Source: Arachidicoccus soli (lineage in GTDB: Bacteria; Bacteroidota; Bacteroidia; Chitinophagales; Chitinophagaceae). Taken from it: a stretch of DNA of 64,000 nt. Position numbers and translations under genes: made by a program. Of the stretch, positions 23,089 to 33,100 are shown one piece after another. Numbering within the stretch: position 1 is the first letter of the stretch; each line of letters starts with the position of its first letter. Location: assembly GCF_003600625.1 (NCBI RefSeq), contig NZ_CP032489.1, positions 248,001-312,000 of the forward strand, written 5' to 3'. The notes beneath the pieces are model-generated. The model saw only the letters and a list, made by a program, of their open reading frames with translations. It was not told the DNA's origin and did no database searches.

Positions 23089-24018
23089 ATGATTGCAATA
23101 ATGAAGGATTCAAGGAGAAAAATACACTGGCCGACAAAAGTATTGTCGAATAAAAACTACATCCAAGAAGTCTCTATTGATGGTAAGAAAACCAGCCGTT
23201 TTTATGCTCGTGTAGGCTATTATGAACTCTACGCTTCACAAGTAATGCGTTCGGGTAATTGCTTAACTCTTTTAAGCAACCCACCAGTTTTTTCTTTGGA
23301 TTGTTTTAGGAACATCAATTTACTCGAAGATATTACCAGGTTTGTTTTCTGGACATTTAATAATGCTTTTGTAACCAATCTGGAAAAATACTTACTGACT
23401 TTATCTTTCGAGGAAATAAAGTCAGCACAGGATCTATTACAATCAAATCCCGAAGCCTATTTTAATATCAATGAGACGGAAGTCGATGAAGAATTGCTTT
23501 GGTGTAAGCTTAAAAATGAAAACCTGAAAAAGGATGCTAAGTTTAGTAAGATTTTTCAAAAAGATCTGGATAACAGAAGTATTGTTTTACAACTTCTAGA
23601 ATGTCTCATAAATAGTTCTAATAATAAAGTAAACGACACAGAATTATCTTCGCATCTATTTCTGGAAATGGTCAACCCCGTTTTTAATACAACCAAAAAC
23701 ACACTAGAATATATTGAATCCAAAATCCTCGAAGCAAAATTCCCCCATAATATTTTCAGAAGCATTGAGAAAAACAAAAAAGGTGGTAATCCCACCGGAC
23801 TAAATGCTGAAATTGCGGCGATGGTTTTTCTCTTTCAAGAGAAAGGATATTTTAAACCCACATTTACTTTCAAAGAGGTTTTTAAAGCCTTTGGTAACTA
23901 CACTGAAAACCAAGCCGGCAAAGATTATGATTATAGCTTCTTTAGTGGAGAATATCATTTCAAAAAGAATCTAGACTTATTAATTGCCATTGATATTCAA
24001 GACTTCTCCAAGTCTTAA
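23089..24018 (+). CDS. Uncharacterised island protein near left end
   Basis: About 309 aa from the ATG at 23,089 (a TTG 15 nt upstream and an ATG 12 nt downstream are also in frame). No named domain recognised. The sequence is rich in Lys, Asn and Phe, has no signal peptide or membrane segment, and ends with LNAEIAAMVFLFQEKGYFKPTFTFKEVFKAFGNYT, which suggests a helical C-terminal domain. Its position just inside the left arm and ahead of an HTH gene and the mobilization module is where Bacteroidota mobile elements often carry RteC-like regulators; this resemblance is loose and I do not assign it. Confidence 0.6.
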   Translation: MIAIMKDSRRKIHWPTKVLSNKNYIQEVSIDGKKTSRFYARVGYYELYASQVMRSGNCLTLLSNPPVFSLDCFRNINLLEDITRFVFWTFNNAFVTNLEKYLLTLSFEEIKSAQDLLQSNPEAYFNINETEVDEELLWCKLKNENLKKDAKFSKIFQKDLDNRSIVLQLLECLINSSNNKVNDTELSSHLFLEMVNPVFNTTKNTLEYIESKILEAKFPHNIFRSIEKNKKGGNPTGLNAEIAAMVFLFQEKGYFKPTFTFKEVFKAFGNYTENQAGKDYDYSFFSGEYHFKKNLDLLIAIDIQDFSKS

Positions 24019-24153
24019 AAATTGCTTCATCTCTTTCTTTTGCTGCTTAAGTTTCCTGTTCTTTAGGATTATTAGGACAAAGCCCTAATCCGCCTGTTTT
24101 TAGTTTGTGGTTGTTTCAAATTGCAAATAATTATTCACGATTAAAAAATAATT

Positions 24154-24516
24154 ATGATGCAAACAAGTAATCCTTTCGAACTAATTCTAGACAAACTAGA
24201 ACGGTTGCAAACAACAGTAGAAATTATCTCTATCAATGCAGCACTCAAAAAAAAGCAACCTGCCCCCCCAGACCCCAACCGCATTATAGACCTACCGGAA
24301 GCAGCAAAGATTTTATGCAAACCTGTCGGCACCGTAAGGGGCTACATTCATTCAAGAAGTCTTCCTGCCAAACTGGTGGGCAAAAGCTATCTCATCAAAT
24401 ACAGCGAGCTTATGCAGTGGTTTGAAACATTTCAATCTAATGCCTGTACAGATGCGAATGAGGCTGATTCAGCCACAGTAAAGATGCTAGCCTTACACAA
24501 TAGGTATAAAAAATAA
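24154..24516 (+). CDS. HTH_17/excisionase-like DNA-binding protein
   Basis: A 120-aa protein with a MerR/excisionase-type winged helix-turn-helix at about residues 47-90: IIDLPEAAKILCKPVGTVRGYIHSRSLPAKLVGKSYLIKYSELMQWF matches the pattern seen in HTH_17 proteins. A coiled N-terminal segment precedes it. In Bacteroidota islands such genes open the mobilization module and act as excisionase or as transcription regulator of mob genes. The role here is inferred from position; the DNA-binding fold is well supported. Confidence 0.78.
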   Translation: MMQTSNPFELILDKLERLQTTVEIISINAALKKKQPAPPDPNRIIDLPEAAKILCKPVGTVRGYIHSRSLPAKLVGKSYLIKYSELMQWFETFQSNACTDANEADSATVKMLALHNRYKK

Positions 24517-24654
24517 GACAGTAGAATAGCACCCTTCTTTCTTTCACCAGCTATAAGGCAAAAAGAATGGTTCAGCGGTTCTGCAATTCTTATTTCTTAT
24601 AAAACTTCCGAACAAACAAACGACAATTAATTATTAAAAATTAAAAACAATCTT

Positions 24655-25368
24655 ATGCAACAATTTATATTCAACCTGCAAGCCAAAGGGGGAGCAGGTA
24701 AATCGATGCTCACCTATTTACAAGGACTACAACAACAAGATAATAACCGAGCTTACTTTATTGATTGCGACAGCTCCGTCAAATCAAGCTTACAGCAACT
24801 AAAATTTCTGCAAGGCAAAACACCTGCCCGTTTCGGGTTGATGAGCCTCTTAGATGAAAGAGACAAAATAGACAGACAACTACTCTTTGAAAATTTACAA
24901 ATGCTTTCCACAAAAGACTATGATACATTTTATTTGGATTTTGGTGCGCCGGAAAGCGACCAACTGCCCAATCTCTTTTCCAAAGATTACAGCACCAGTG
25001 AGTTTAAACAAATAGAAACAGAACTAAATGCTAAGTTTTGTTTCAATATTATTGTTGCAGGTGGCGGTGCTTATGAAGGCTGTACAGCTTATCTCAAAAG
25101 AGTATCAGAATTATTGAATGGGCAATTTGAACTCAATATTTATCTTAATGAATACAGCTTTTTGAATTTTCCCGATTTAATCAATGAACTGAAATTATAC
25201 ACTGCATTAAAAAAGGATAAAATAAAAGCAATCAAATTCTTCGGCGATTTTGATATAACCACTTCGCCACACAAAAAAATCCTATCTTATGTGCAACAAG
25301 GATTGGGTATGGACGTCTACACTTTTATTGAAAGAATCAAAATCAACAAAGAGCTCAATAAATTATAA
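24655..25368 (+). CDS. ParA-like P-loop ATPase
   Basis: A 237-aa SIMIBI-class ATPase. The deviant Walker A motif is KGGAGKSM at about residues 11-18, followed by FIDCDSS (Walker A') and YLDFGAPESD (Walker B region). Such ParA/MinD-like proteins occur in Bacteroidota mobilization modules next to relaxase genes and may help position or stabilise the transferred element. It ends at TAA immediately before the ATG of the next gene, so the two are translationally linked. Exact function unknown. Confidence 0.8.
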   Translation: MQQFIFNLQAKGGAGKSMLTYLQGLQQQDNNRAYFIDCDSSVKSSLQQLKFLQGKTPARFGLMSLLDERDKIDRQLLFENLQMLSTKDYDTFYLDFGAPESDQLPNLFSKDYSTSEFKQIETELNAKFCFNIIVAGGGAYEGCTAYLKRVSELLNGQFELNIYLNEYSFLNFPDLINELKLYTALKKDKIKAIKFFGDFDITTSPHKKILSYVQQGLGMDVYTFIERIKINKELNKL

Positions 25369-25809
25369 ATGATGCCATCCTACAAATTCGATTATAAAAA
25401 ATTACGCTCAGAGATTTTCCTGAGATACGACATTGAGCTGGACGAAACGTCCTTATCCATTTTACATATTCTCTTAGTGGAAACAAAAGCGGAATTACTA
25501 AAGAACACGCGAAGTATCAATGAAGCAACTGAGAAAATAAATGATAACACAACGTCTTTACAAGTGGATAGCCAACATCCCCGTTGGCAGGCCTTTTGGT
25601 TCGGCATGGGCAAATTGGGTTTTTCGATTATTTTTTCGGTAACACTGCTTTTTATGCTCGGCTTTGTTTACACAGTTCAAAAGAAAGAAAACGAACAAAT
25701 AAATCAAGAATGGCTGTGGTATAAAACATATTATGAATTATCACAAACACATAAAGCAACCGCAGTAAAAGAATTTTTGAAAGACAACCCTCCGCCCAAA
25801 GAAAAGTAG
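25369..25809 (+). CDS. Single-pass membrane protein of mobilization module
   Basis: A 146-aa protein directly abutting the ParA-like gene. A soluble N-terminal region with helical stretches (about 1-72), one membrane helix (about 83-103, LGFSIIFSVTLLFMLGFVYTV), and a charged C-terminal tail ending DNPPPKEK. No family recognised. The zero-spacing with the ATPase gene suggests the two products work together, perhaps tethering the ATPase to the membrane. Confidence 0.68.
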   Translation: MMPSYKFDYKKLRSEIFLRYDIELDETSLSILHILLVETKAELLKNTRSINEATEKINDNTTSLQVDSQHPRWQAFWFGMGKLGFSIIFSVTLLFMLGFVYTVQKKENEQINQEWLWYKTYYELSQTHKATAVKEFLKDNPPPKEK

Positions 25810-25843
25810 CACCTATTCTCTTTAAACTTTTAAATCCACCTGT

Positions 25844-26173
25844 ATGCTTGAATCATTTATTAAAGAATGGTTATTACAAAAGAAATCCAGAGTATATAGC
25901 ATCATTGTCGATACTTACCCAGATGAATTGAAATCACTCAAGCCGGCTTTGTTCCGTTCATGGTTAGCCAAAGAAATAGACGTGCCCGAAGAAAAAATCA
26001 ACCTGAACAGTCTTGCATCAGCATTGTCAAGGTTGAGAAAGAAAGAGCAAAAAAAGTCATTGAATAAGAATGCAAAATCAATTAGCAAAGAAACTGTTTT
26101 CAAGAATGAAGATTTTCAATTTTCTACGCTGGATTCCAACGATACAAGGGCTTCCCGTATAAAGGATATGTAA
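25844..26173 (+). CDS. Small basic protein of mobilization module
   Basis: A 109-aa, Lys- and Ser-rich soluble protein. About residues 1-66 look helical (MLESFIKEWLLQKKSRVYSIIV... SLASALSRLRKKEQKKSLNK), the rest is low-complexity and polar. No known domain seen. It is the last gene before the oriT-like region and is in line with the upstream genes (34-nt gap), so probably the end of that transcript. Confidence 0.6.
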   Translation: MLESFIKEWLLQKKSRVYSIIVDTYPDELKSLKPALFRSWLAKEIDVPEEKINLNSLASALSRLRKKEQKKSLNKNAKSISKETVFKNEDFQFSTLDSNDTRASRIKDM

Positions 26174-26349
26174 ACAAATAGACAACATACAATGCTATTG
26201 CAATGATTTAAACTAGAACAAATGGAATTGAATAAATAGGAGCAATTATGAAATAAACTAAATCAATCACAACGATTTTAAAAGAAAAGAGAAGAAAATG
26301 CATTGAATTGTTTGTTCTCTTGCAAATTATATGAAGACGCTTTTAATGG

Positions 26350-26433
26350 CAAGATGTGAAACCGCAAGCGGATTTCAATCTTGTTTTTTGAAAATTTCAT
26401 TTTCAAAAAAGGGCTGACAGCCATGCTGTCAGC
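26350..26433 (+). other. oriT-like cluster of three tandem hairpins
   Basis: Three inverted repeats follow one another with almost no gap. The first (26,350-26,383) has CAAGAT and TGAAA and CCGC arms separated by single-base bulges around a loop AA. The second (26,384-26,410) is a perfect 12-bp repeat TTTTTTGAAAAT/ATTTTCAAAAAA with loop TTC. The third (26,413-26,433) is GCTGACAGC/GCTGTCAGC with loop CAT. The cluster lies right before mobC and the relaxase gene, the usual oriT place. A nick site cannot be named. Confidence 0.55.
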
Positions 26434-26448
26434 AAGTAGCCGCTTCGC

Positions 26449-26865
26449 GTGCATATTGCTGATGATAGTGATATAGCCACATTAATAATAGCAACAGTAA
26501 AAACAAAAACAATAAAATTAAAAGAGAGCACCACGAATAAGAAAGAAGAACATAATATCCTACTGGTCAACAAGACGATTCGTTTTACAAAAAAAGAAAA
26601 CGAACTGGTCAAAAGGCGTGCAGCGCTTTGTGGACTCAGCTTCTCGCAGTATTGTAGAAAGATGGCGATAAATGGTTATATACAGGCAGTGCCAGCTATC
26701 GCCGATATTACAGAAATGAGGGCTTTTAAAACTTTGTTGATGGAATACAAGACCAACTTTAGCCGCATTAGCAATAAGATGAAAGCATCTGATCCTTATT
26801 TGAACGAAGACATAAAAATAACCAGAGATTTTATCCAATCCATTTTGGAAAAACTAAAAATATAA
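26449..26865 (+). CDS. MobC-like relaxosome protein
   Basis: About 138 aa. The central part has the ribbon-helix-helix/MobC pattern: KTIRFTKKENELVKRRAALCGLSFSQYCRKMAINGYIQ (about residues 41-79), where a beta strand is followed by two helices. In mobilizable elements MobC binds oriT and aids strand opening for the relaxase, whose gene follows after 23 nt. The start is uncertain: the GTG at 26,449 is the only upstream start codon and lies just beyond the oriT-like hairpins; the first 40 residues are poorly conserved-looking. Confidence 0.75.
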   Translation: MHIADDSDIATLIIATVKTKTIKLKESTTNKKEEHNILLVNKTIRFTKKENELVKRRAALCGLSFSQYCRKMAINGYIQAVPAIADITEMRAFKTLLMEYKTNFSRISNKMKASDPYLNEDIKITRDFIQSILEKLKI

Positions 26866-26888
26866 CCACATTTATAAAACCCACCAAG

Positions 26889-28436
26889 ATGATTGGCAAA
26901 GCAAAAAGTAATTTAAGTCTGGGAAATACCATTGATTATAATTTAAAGCAAAAGTCAGTTTTGTTTTATACCAATAACCTAGTAGGTGAGAACATCGAAG
27001 ACTATCGGATGCAGATGGAAGATTTGCAAAAATGTTACAGAGGCTATGGCAAACAATTACTCATTCACGCTGTTCTTTCCCCGGCTACTGAAGACGGCAA
27101 AAGATTAGATGAAAGCACTTGGCAGAAAATAGCGGACAGCTATCTGCAAGAAATGAAACTAAAAGAACATTATCAGTCCATTGGTTTTATACATAGAGAC
27201 AAAGGACATACACACGCTCATTTAGTTATCAGTAAAATAAATATGAACGACTATAAATTATTCCAGGATTCTTTTATTGGCAAAAAGTCACAGTTTATCG
27301 CAGACAGGATTGCCAAAGAATTTGGATTGGTAAGAGCAATGGAAATCAAAAGAGAAAACCTTAAAAATTTATTGGCGGAAAATGAAAATAGCAAAAGTAA
27401 GAAAGCTAATAAAAGTGAAAATATAAAACCACAAGATGTCCGCCAGAAATTTAAACACGCTTTAATGCAAATTAATGAACAGAAGTTTAATACTCCCGAA
27501 GTCTATTTCCTAGCACTCGAAAAAAACGGCTTCAAAGTAATCCGTCATTTTGATGATAAACAAAACCTGCGTGGTTACAGTATTGAAAAAGAAGGAACAA
27601 TGATGAGTGCTACTGCCGTCAGTAAAGAGTTTTCTTTAAGCAAACTGGGACTGATAAATATGAGTTATAGGGAAACGAAGGAAAAGCTAAATAACAATAC
27701 TCCTCCGAATAAAACTGAAAAGAAAGAACAAATTACTGCGCCAATTTTGTCTGATAAAAAATCACTGGAGATTTACATAGAACCATTAAATGACTCGAAT
27801 CAAAAAGATTCCCTACAACGGTTTTTAAAAGATTTCGGTATAGATAAAGAAACTATTGATAAAAGTGAATTGCAGTTTATTAAGCATAAAAATTATTACT
27901 ATGCTGCATTGAAAAATAACAGTGGTGGCTGGGCTGTAATGAACCCGTTTACGCAAACTAATATTGGCGCAAAAGATATTATCACAATCTGTGAGCAAAA
28001 GAATGTTGATGTAATTATCTGCGGAGATGCTTTTTCTTATTTAAAAAACATTCAAAATAACGGGCAAAATACACCTGCCAATTATATCATACTCAATGAA
28101 ATATTCGATGGCGAAAAATTAAAAAAAACTTTAGAATATCTCCAACCGAAACAAATATTATACGCTGCCAAAGAGCAGCGTCTCGCAGGTTTCTTAAAAG
28201 ACTTTAGCCAAAAAATATTATCAGATGCCCAGCAAGAAAATACCACTTTTATCCATAACTATTTAGACAAAGCAATGGACTCTAATTTTTCTACAACCAA
28301 GACAAATTCTTTTTCAAATAAGAATAATCTCGCAAGTTTTATGGAACTCTTATTCTCAGAGCAGTATCAAGGACATTCAGTCGCGCAATTTATTGAATCA
28401 AAGAAGAAAATGAAATGGCGTAAACTTAACTTGTAG
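26889..28436 (+). CDS. MobA-type relaxase/mobilization nuclease
   Basis: A 515-aa relaxase that nicks one strand at oriT and leads it to the recipient. The metal-binding triad is clear in HRDKGHTHAH (His102, His107/His109, His111 region), the signature of the PF03432-like relaxases; the nucleophile Tyr is likely one of the Tyr residues in the first 40 (Tyr17, Tyr27 or Tyr39). From about residue 135 the protein is Lys/Asn-rich, and about 250-510 is a helper domain with a toprim-like look (IIICGDAFSYL, QILYAAKEQRL). Full length, no frameshift. It forms a pair with MobC. Confidence 0.88.
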   Translation: MIGKAKSNLSLGNTIDYNLKQKSVLFYTNNLVGENIEDYRMQMEDLQKCYRGYGKQLLIHAVLSPATEDGKRLDESTWQKIADSYLQEMKLKEHYQSIGFIHRDKGHTHAHLVISKINMNDYKLFQDSFIGKKSQFIADRIAKEFGLVRAMEIKRENLKNLLAENENSKSKKANKSENIKPQDVRQKFKHALMQINEQKFNTPEVYFLALEKNGFKVIRHFDDKQNLRGYSIEKEGTMMSATAVSKEFSLSKLGLINMSYRETKEKLNNNTPPNKTEKKEQITAPILSDKKSLEIYIEPLNDSNQKDSLQRFLKDFGIDKETIDKSELQFIKHKNYYYAALKNNSGGWAVMNPFTQTNIGAKDIITICEQKNVDVIICGDAFSYLKNIQNNGQNTPANYIILNEIFDGEKLKKTLEYLQPKQILYAAKEQRLAGFLKDFSQKILSDAQQENTTFIHNYLDKAMDSNFSTTKTNSFSNKNNLASFMELLFSEQYQGHSVAQFIESKKKMKWRKLNL

Positions 28437-28547
28437 GTTTAAAAAATTATGGGCTGTTGAAAATAAAAAAGGGGTAGTGGTCTTGGACAACGTTGATGAA
28501 ATAAGTGTGTTCATTCCTAATGATGTGATTTGCTTTCAATCTTTGAA

Positions 28548-29761
28548 TTAACTTTGGTCTTGGACAACTAATTTACTCAGCGCAATTTTAAGCACTAATC
28601 TGCCTCCCATTTTTTCAAAATAGGCACCAATGGCAAAAGTTCTGTATCGGAATGTGGTCAATGTTTTTTGTGTTTTTTCTTGAAGTACAAACGTTCTGAA
28701 TAAAGACATTATATTATAGGCTATCATGGCAAAAGAAAGGGCCGCTTCTGTGGCGTAAAAACCGTTGAGGTTAAAGCTGTCAAAGCCGAAATCATACTTT
28801 AATTCTTTGATACGGTTCTCCGCATCTCCTCTGCCACGGTACATCCGCCATACTTCTGCCGGTGCAAAATCTAAGTTGGTAACATAGGCTGAATAACGAT
28901 AGTTACGGTGTATCTCGGCTTTAGCAAAAAGGCTCAATAATTTACCCGGGGCTTTGGGGCTTTCTTTTATCTTTTGTCTTACAATCACCATTCTACGAGC
29001 GGTTTTCCAAGAGTCTCTTTGATAAATCCGTTCACAGATTTCGATACCCTCATCTAAAGTTATCCAGACATTGTTGGTGTCAATCATACGTTGTAAGGGA
29101 TGTGTAAATTTGGCGGCTATAATGTATTTTTTTTCGCTGTCTTCTAAATAATCTAAAATATCGGATTGAAAAAAACCACTGTCTAAACGGATTAGGCTCA
29201 CTTCTTTATTTTTCAACTTAGCCAAAGTGTCTTCTAAAAAAGCGAGAAAATTATTAGCAGAAGAAGCGTCGCCACTCCTAAGCCACATATTGGCCACCAA
29301 CTTCACATCGTTTACAAAAGCGATTAAGGGGTGATGAGATAAACGACCTTTTTATTAGGATTGTAGCCTTTTTTGGCTCCTTGCTGATCACCATAACGGG
29401 TTATTATGGAAGAGTCTACATCCAAAGTAAAATTATCAAATTGAAAGTTGTCAAATATCCAAGAATAAAAATAATCGCTCACATTATAGTTCCTGGATTG
29501 GGTAAACTTGCCGAAGAAGCTCTTGTAAGTATCCTGAGCGGTTACGGCATCCCAATCAAATAGCGTTGCTAAAGCAGCATCATTGCGGGTAACTTCTGTG
29601 TGCATAAACCGGTTAGCTCCACACCAAATGCTGGTAATAAAGGCTGCAATTATGGTGGTTGCTTTATGGGCATTGTTCGATTTTCGGAAGGGTAAATAAG
29701 GGCAAGCATTTATTTTGTTCCTAAAGCCCATTTTGTCCAATAATTGCTTCAAAATAACCAT
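28548..29761 (-). pseudogene. IS1380-family transposase, split by a frameshift
   Basis: Two adjoining reading frames, 29,761-29,324 (145 aa) and 29,306-28,548 (252 aa), together give a full IS1380/IS4-type DDE transposase: TLDVDSSIITRYGDQQGAKKGYNP, then KLVANMWLRSGDASSANN, IRLDSGFFQSD and RMYRGRGDAENRIKELKYDFG (the YREK-like Glu region). At about 29,348 the minus strand reads AAAAAGGTCG where AAAAAGGGTCG would join the two frames, so one G is missing. A -1 ribosomal shift at this A-run would have the same effect. A 14-nt repeat TGGTCTTGGACAAC lies at 28,478 and 28,555. Element ends were not found. Confidence 0.85.
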
Positions 29762-30145
29762 TCCGCCACAGAACCTAACCTCTTAACCGGAATAGCTTAT
29801 ATCGAACTCCTTTAGCCTATTTTGTCTAATGTTAAGTTCTGCTAAGCAGAGAAACACGTTATCGTGCAAGTATGAAAATAGTTTTCATTTTTTTTGAAAA
29901 ATACAATTTTAAGGTACTATATCTCTTGTAATTAAAGAACAACTCTAAAGCCCCATATTCTAATTTAAAGGTGCTATATTCCAATATAAACAGCCATTTC
30001 GTCGTTTATTGTGCTAGTTAAAATAATGACAATGAATTACGACGTATTTTTTTGAAAAAAACGAACAATCGTTTGCGTGATAAGAGTTGTTAAAATGTAT
30101 TTACATTTGTGTTAAGAGTATTTTAATTTTTAATAAACCAAGATT
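29762..30145. other. Regulatory region upstream of susC
   Basis: No gene. Small hairpin TCTGC/GCAGA near 29,838-29,850. AT-rich, with a -7 box TACATTTG at 30,102-30,109 and no matching TTTG at the normal -33 spacing. No sigma/anti-sigma gene precedes susC, unlike many Bacteroidota susCD loci. The region is the natural place to look for a target of the island's guide RNA; I found no clear match by eye. Confidence 0.45.
30102..30109 (+). promoter_or_regulatory. -7 box of the susC operon promoter
   Basis: TACATTTG matches TAnnTTTG, 36 nt before the susC ATG. The -33 element is poor, which suggests weak basal activity. Confidence 0.42.
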
Positions 30146-33100
30146 ATGAATATAAAAATGAAAAGATTTCTCTTCCTCACCTGTCTCATAATTTTCTATT
30201 GCATTAAAGTTTCTGCCCAGCAGAGAATTGAGGTAACAGGGATAGTCAAAGACACAACTGGTAAGACCATGTCTGGTGTAAGTATAAAAACAGAAGGTGG
30301 TGGAGCAATTTCTGACGACAATGGCAAATTCACTGTATTTGTGAAAAGTTTGCAATCTGAAATTACTGCTACTTATATTGGTTACGTTACACTAAGAATA
30401 AAACTAAATGGTCATAAGGACATAAGTATCATACTTACTCCCAATACCAAATCTGACTTGCAAGATGTTGTAGTAATTGGTATGCAACAGCAGTCAATGA
30501 GAACAACAGTCTCATCGATATCGGGAATTGTAAGTAAAGATATTGAAAATAGACCGGTAGCAAGTGTTGATGTATTACTTCAAGGTCGTATTGCAGGCCT
30601 AAATGTGCAGGTATCAAGTGGCGAGCCCGGTGTTGCACCAACAGTCGTTGTAAGAGGCAACTCAACTGTAAATACGAGCATTGGAGACAATGCAAATGTT
30701 CAACAAGCACAGGCAATGAGTGGCCCTTTATATGTAATAGATGGTATTCCAATAGATCCAGCGGATATTGCAAATAATGCAGGAGCTACTGGTACCAATT
30801 TTTTAGCTGGTTTAAATGTCAATGATATAGAGTCGGTGCAAGTTCAGAAAGATGCTGCCGCAACTGCAGCTTGGGGATCAAGAGGTGCAAACGGCGTAAT
30901 ATATATAACAACAAAAAAGGGAACCTCTAAAGTGCCAGTATTTGGGGTAAATGTTTATTATGGTGTAAACCAGAAGCCAAAGCTGATACCAACACTTACC
31001 GGATCCGCTGAAAGAGAAGCCAAATTAAATATTATCAATCAATATGCAACAACAGCTGCTCAATTAGCAGCATTACCTCATTTGTTAACAGATAGCCTTA
31101 ACCCCTCTTTTAACAATGCGACCGATTGGCAAGGTTTGTTTTATCAAGCTGCACCTATTACAAATATAGATGCTACCATGTCTGCAGCGTCTGAGGATTA
31201 TAATTATCGTCTAAGTATGGGATATTATAATACCCAAGGAATAATTAGAAATACAGGATACCAACGTTATTCACTAAGAGGAAATTTTGGGTTTAAAATC
31301 AGCCCCAAATTGAATAGCCAACTTGTATTGGCAATGGTTAAAGAAAATAGGCAGGCGGGACAAAAATATCAAAATTCTGATGCCAACACACCATTTAGTG
31401 GCAGTTCACAACCAACTTCATTTTACTATGTAAACGGCTTTGATTCTTCTGGTTTCTTAGGGATTTCAAGCAAATTAAGAAATATTAATTTGAATGATAA
31501 CTATCAGGCCTCTATGACGACCAATTACGATATCTTACCTGGTTTAAGATATACGCTTCAAGGTGGAGCCAACGTATATGTGACATCCAAAGATTACTTT
31601 CAACCTTCAAATGTAGATGTAGTAGGTGCTCTAACTGGAGGTAATCCCTCACAACCCTCTTATGCTGAATCAGATAGGGGAACTTACTCAACCTATCTGG
31701 TTACCAATACATTGAATTATAATAAAGAATTTAAGACTAAGGCGGGTAATTCTCATAATTTAAATCTAACAGCTTCTCAACAATATACTAGCTTGGTGTC
31801 AAGTGGAAATACCGCTAGCGGCTACAACACGCCTACCAATGATATAAAAACGGTAACAGGAATTCCGCAATCAGATTTATCTGGTTCATCTTATTACCAG
31901 AAAGATGCATTATTATCTTTAATTGGTCAAATACAATACAATTACAATCAGCGATACTTGTTATATGGGTCCTATAGAGCAGATGCCTCTTCAAGATTTG
32001 GCAATAATAATAAATGGGGTTATTTTCCTGCTGTTGGAATAGGCTGGATCGTTTCTGATGAGAAATTTATGAGTGGTATTAAAAACACGGTCAACTTTTT
32101 TAAACTTAGATTTAGCATGGGGTCTTCCGGTAAAAATGCTTATCAATTTTATCCCACCTTCAATGAATATAATCTTTCGGGAACATATAATGGTACACAA
32201 GCTGTTCAGCCAAGTTACACCAATGGCCTCACCAAGAACAATCTTACTTGGGCTAAATCTGTCCAAAAAGATTTAGGGTTTGATTTACAAATGTTTAATA
32301 ATCGGGTAATTTTAAATACTGATTTCTATGACAAGTTGGATAAGAATCAGTTTTTTAATTTTACATTGCCATTCTTTACCGGTTACAACTCTGTATATTA
32401 TAATGCAAAGGATTTGTGGGTCGATAATCGAGGTATAGACATTACTTTAAATACCCATAATCTATCTCCCAAAAGTGCCATACAATGGAATAGCCAATTA
32501 GTACTTACATTTCAAAAAAACTTAATTGCTAAGTTACCGAACAATAATCGCACTTTTGTAATAGATGATTATAACTCAGGTGTATCACGCGTATATGCAG
32601 TTGGACAACCCATATATGAAATGTTTCAAATGCATTATGAGGGCGTGTATAATAACCAAAGTGAAATACCATTCAACCCCTTAACTGGTAATCCAATTAC
32701 TTACTTCAAAGGCTACTATCCTGTCAAACCCGGTTATCCGAAATGGAAAGACGCCAATGGCGATGGTGATGTCTGGAGTGATGAAGATAATGGAGATCAA
32801 TACGGTGATAGAATACCAACCGGAGACCCTAACCCCAAATTTGTTGGAGGTTTTAGTAATGATTTCACTTATAAAAATTTCACTTTAACCATATCAAGTG
32901 TGTTCACCTTTAAAAGAACAGTTGTAAATACTTTCTTTCAACAACAGTTGGATGGAATCGCAGGGAGTGTTAATAATCTTGCTAGCCATAGGCTACCAGA
33001 TCTATCCGGCTTAAATTATTGGACACCAGAAAAAGCACAAGACCCAAATTATAAAGCTAATTTCCCATCAATCTCCCCATATAGTCCATATTTCTATCAG

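Noticed and set aside
24619-24638. Guide 1 matches 16 of 20 bases upstream of the ParA-like gene.
   Set aside because: Three of four bases at positions 8-11 mismatch, the preceding base is A, and the rest of the match is A/T-only sequence.
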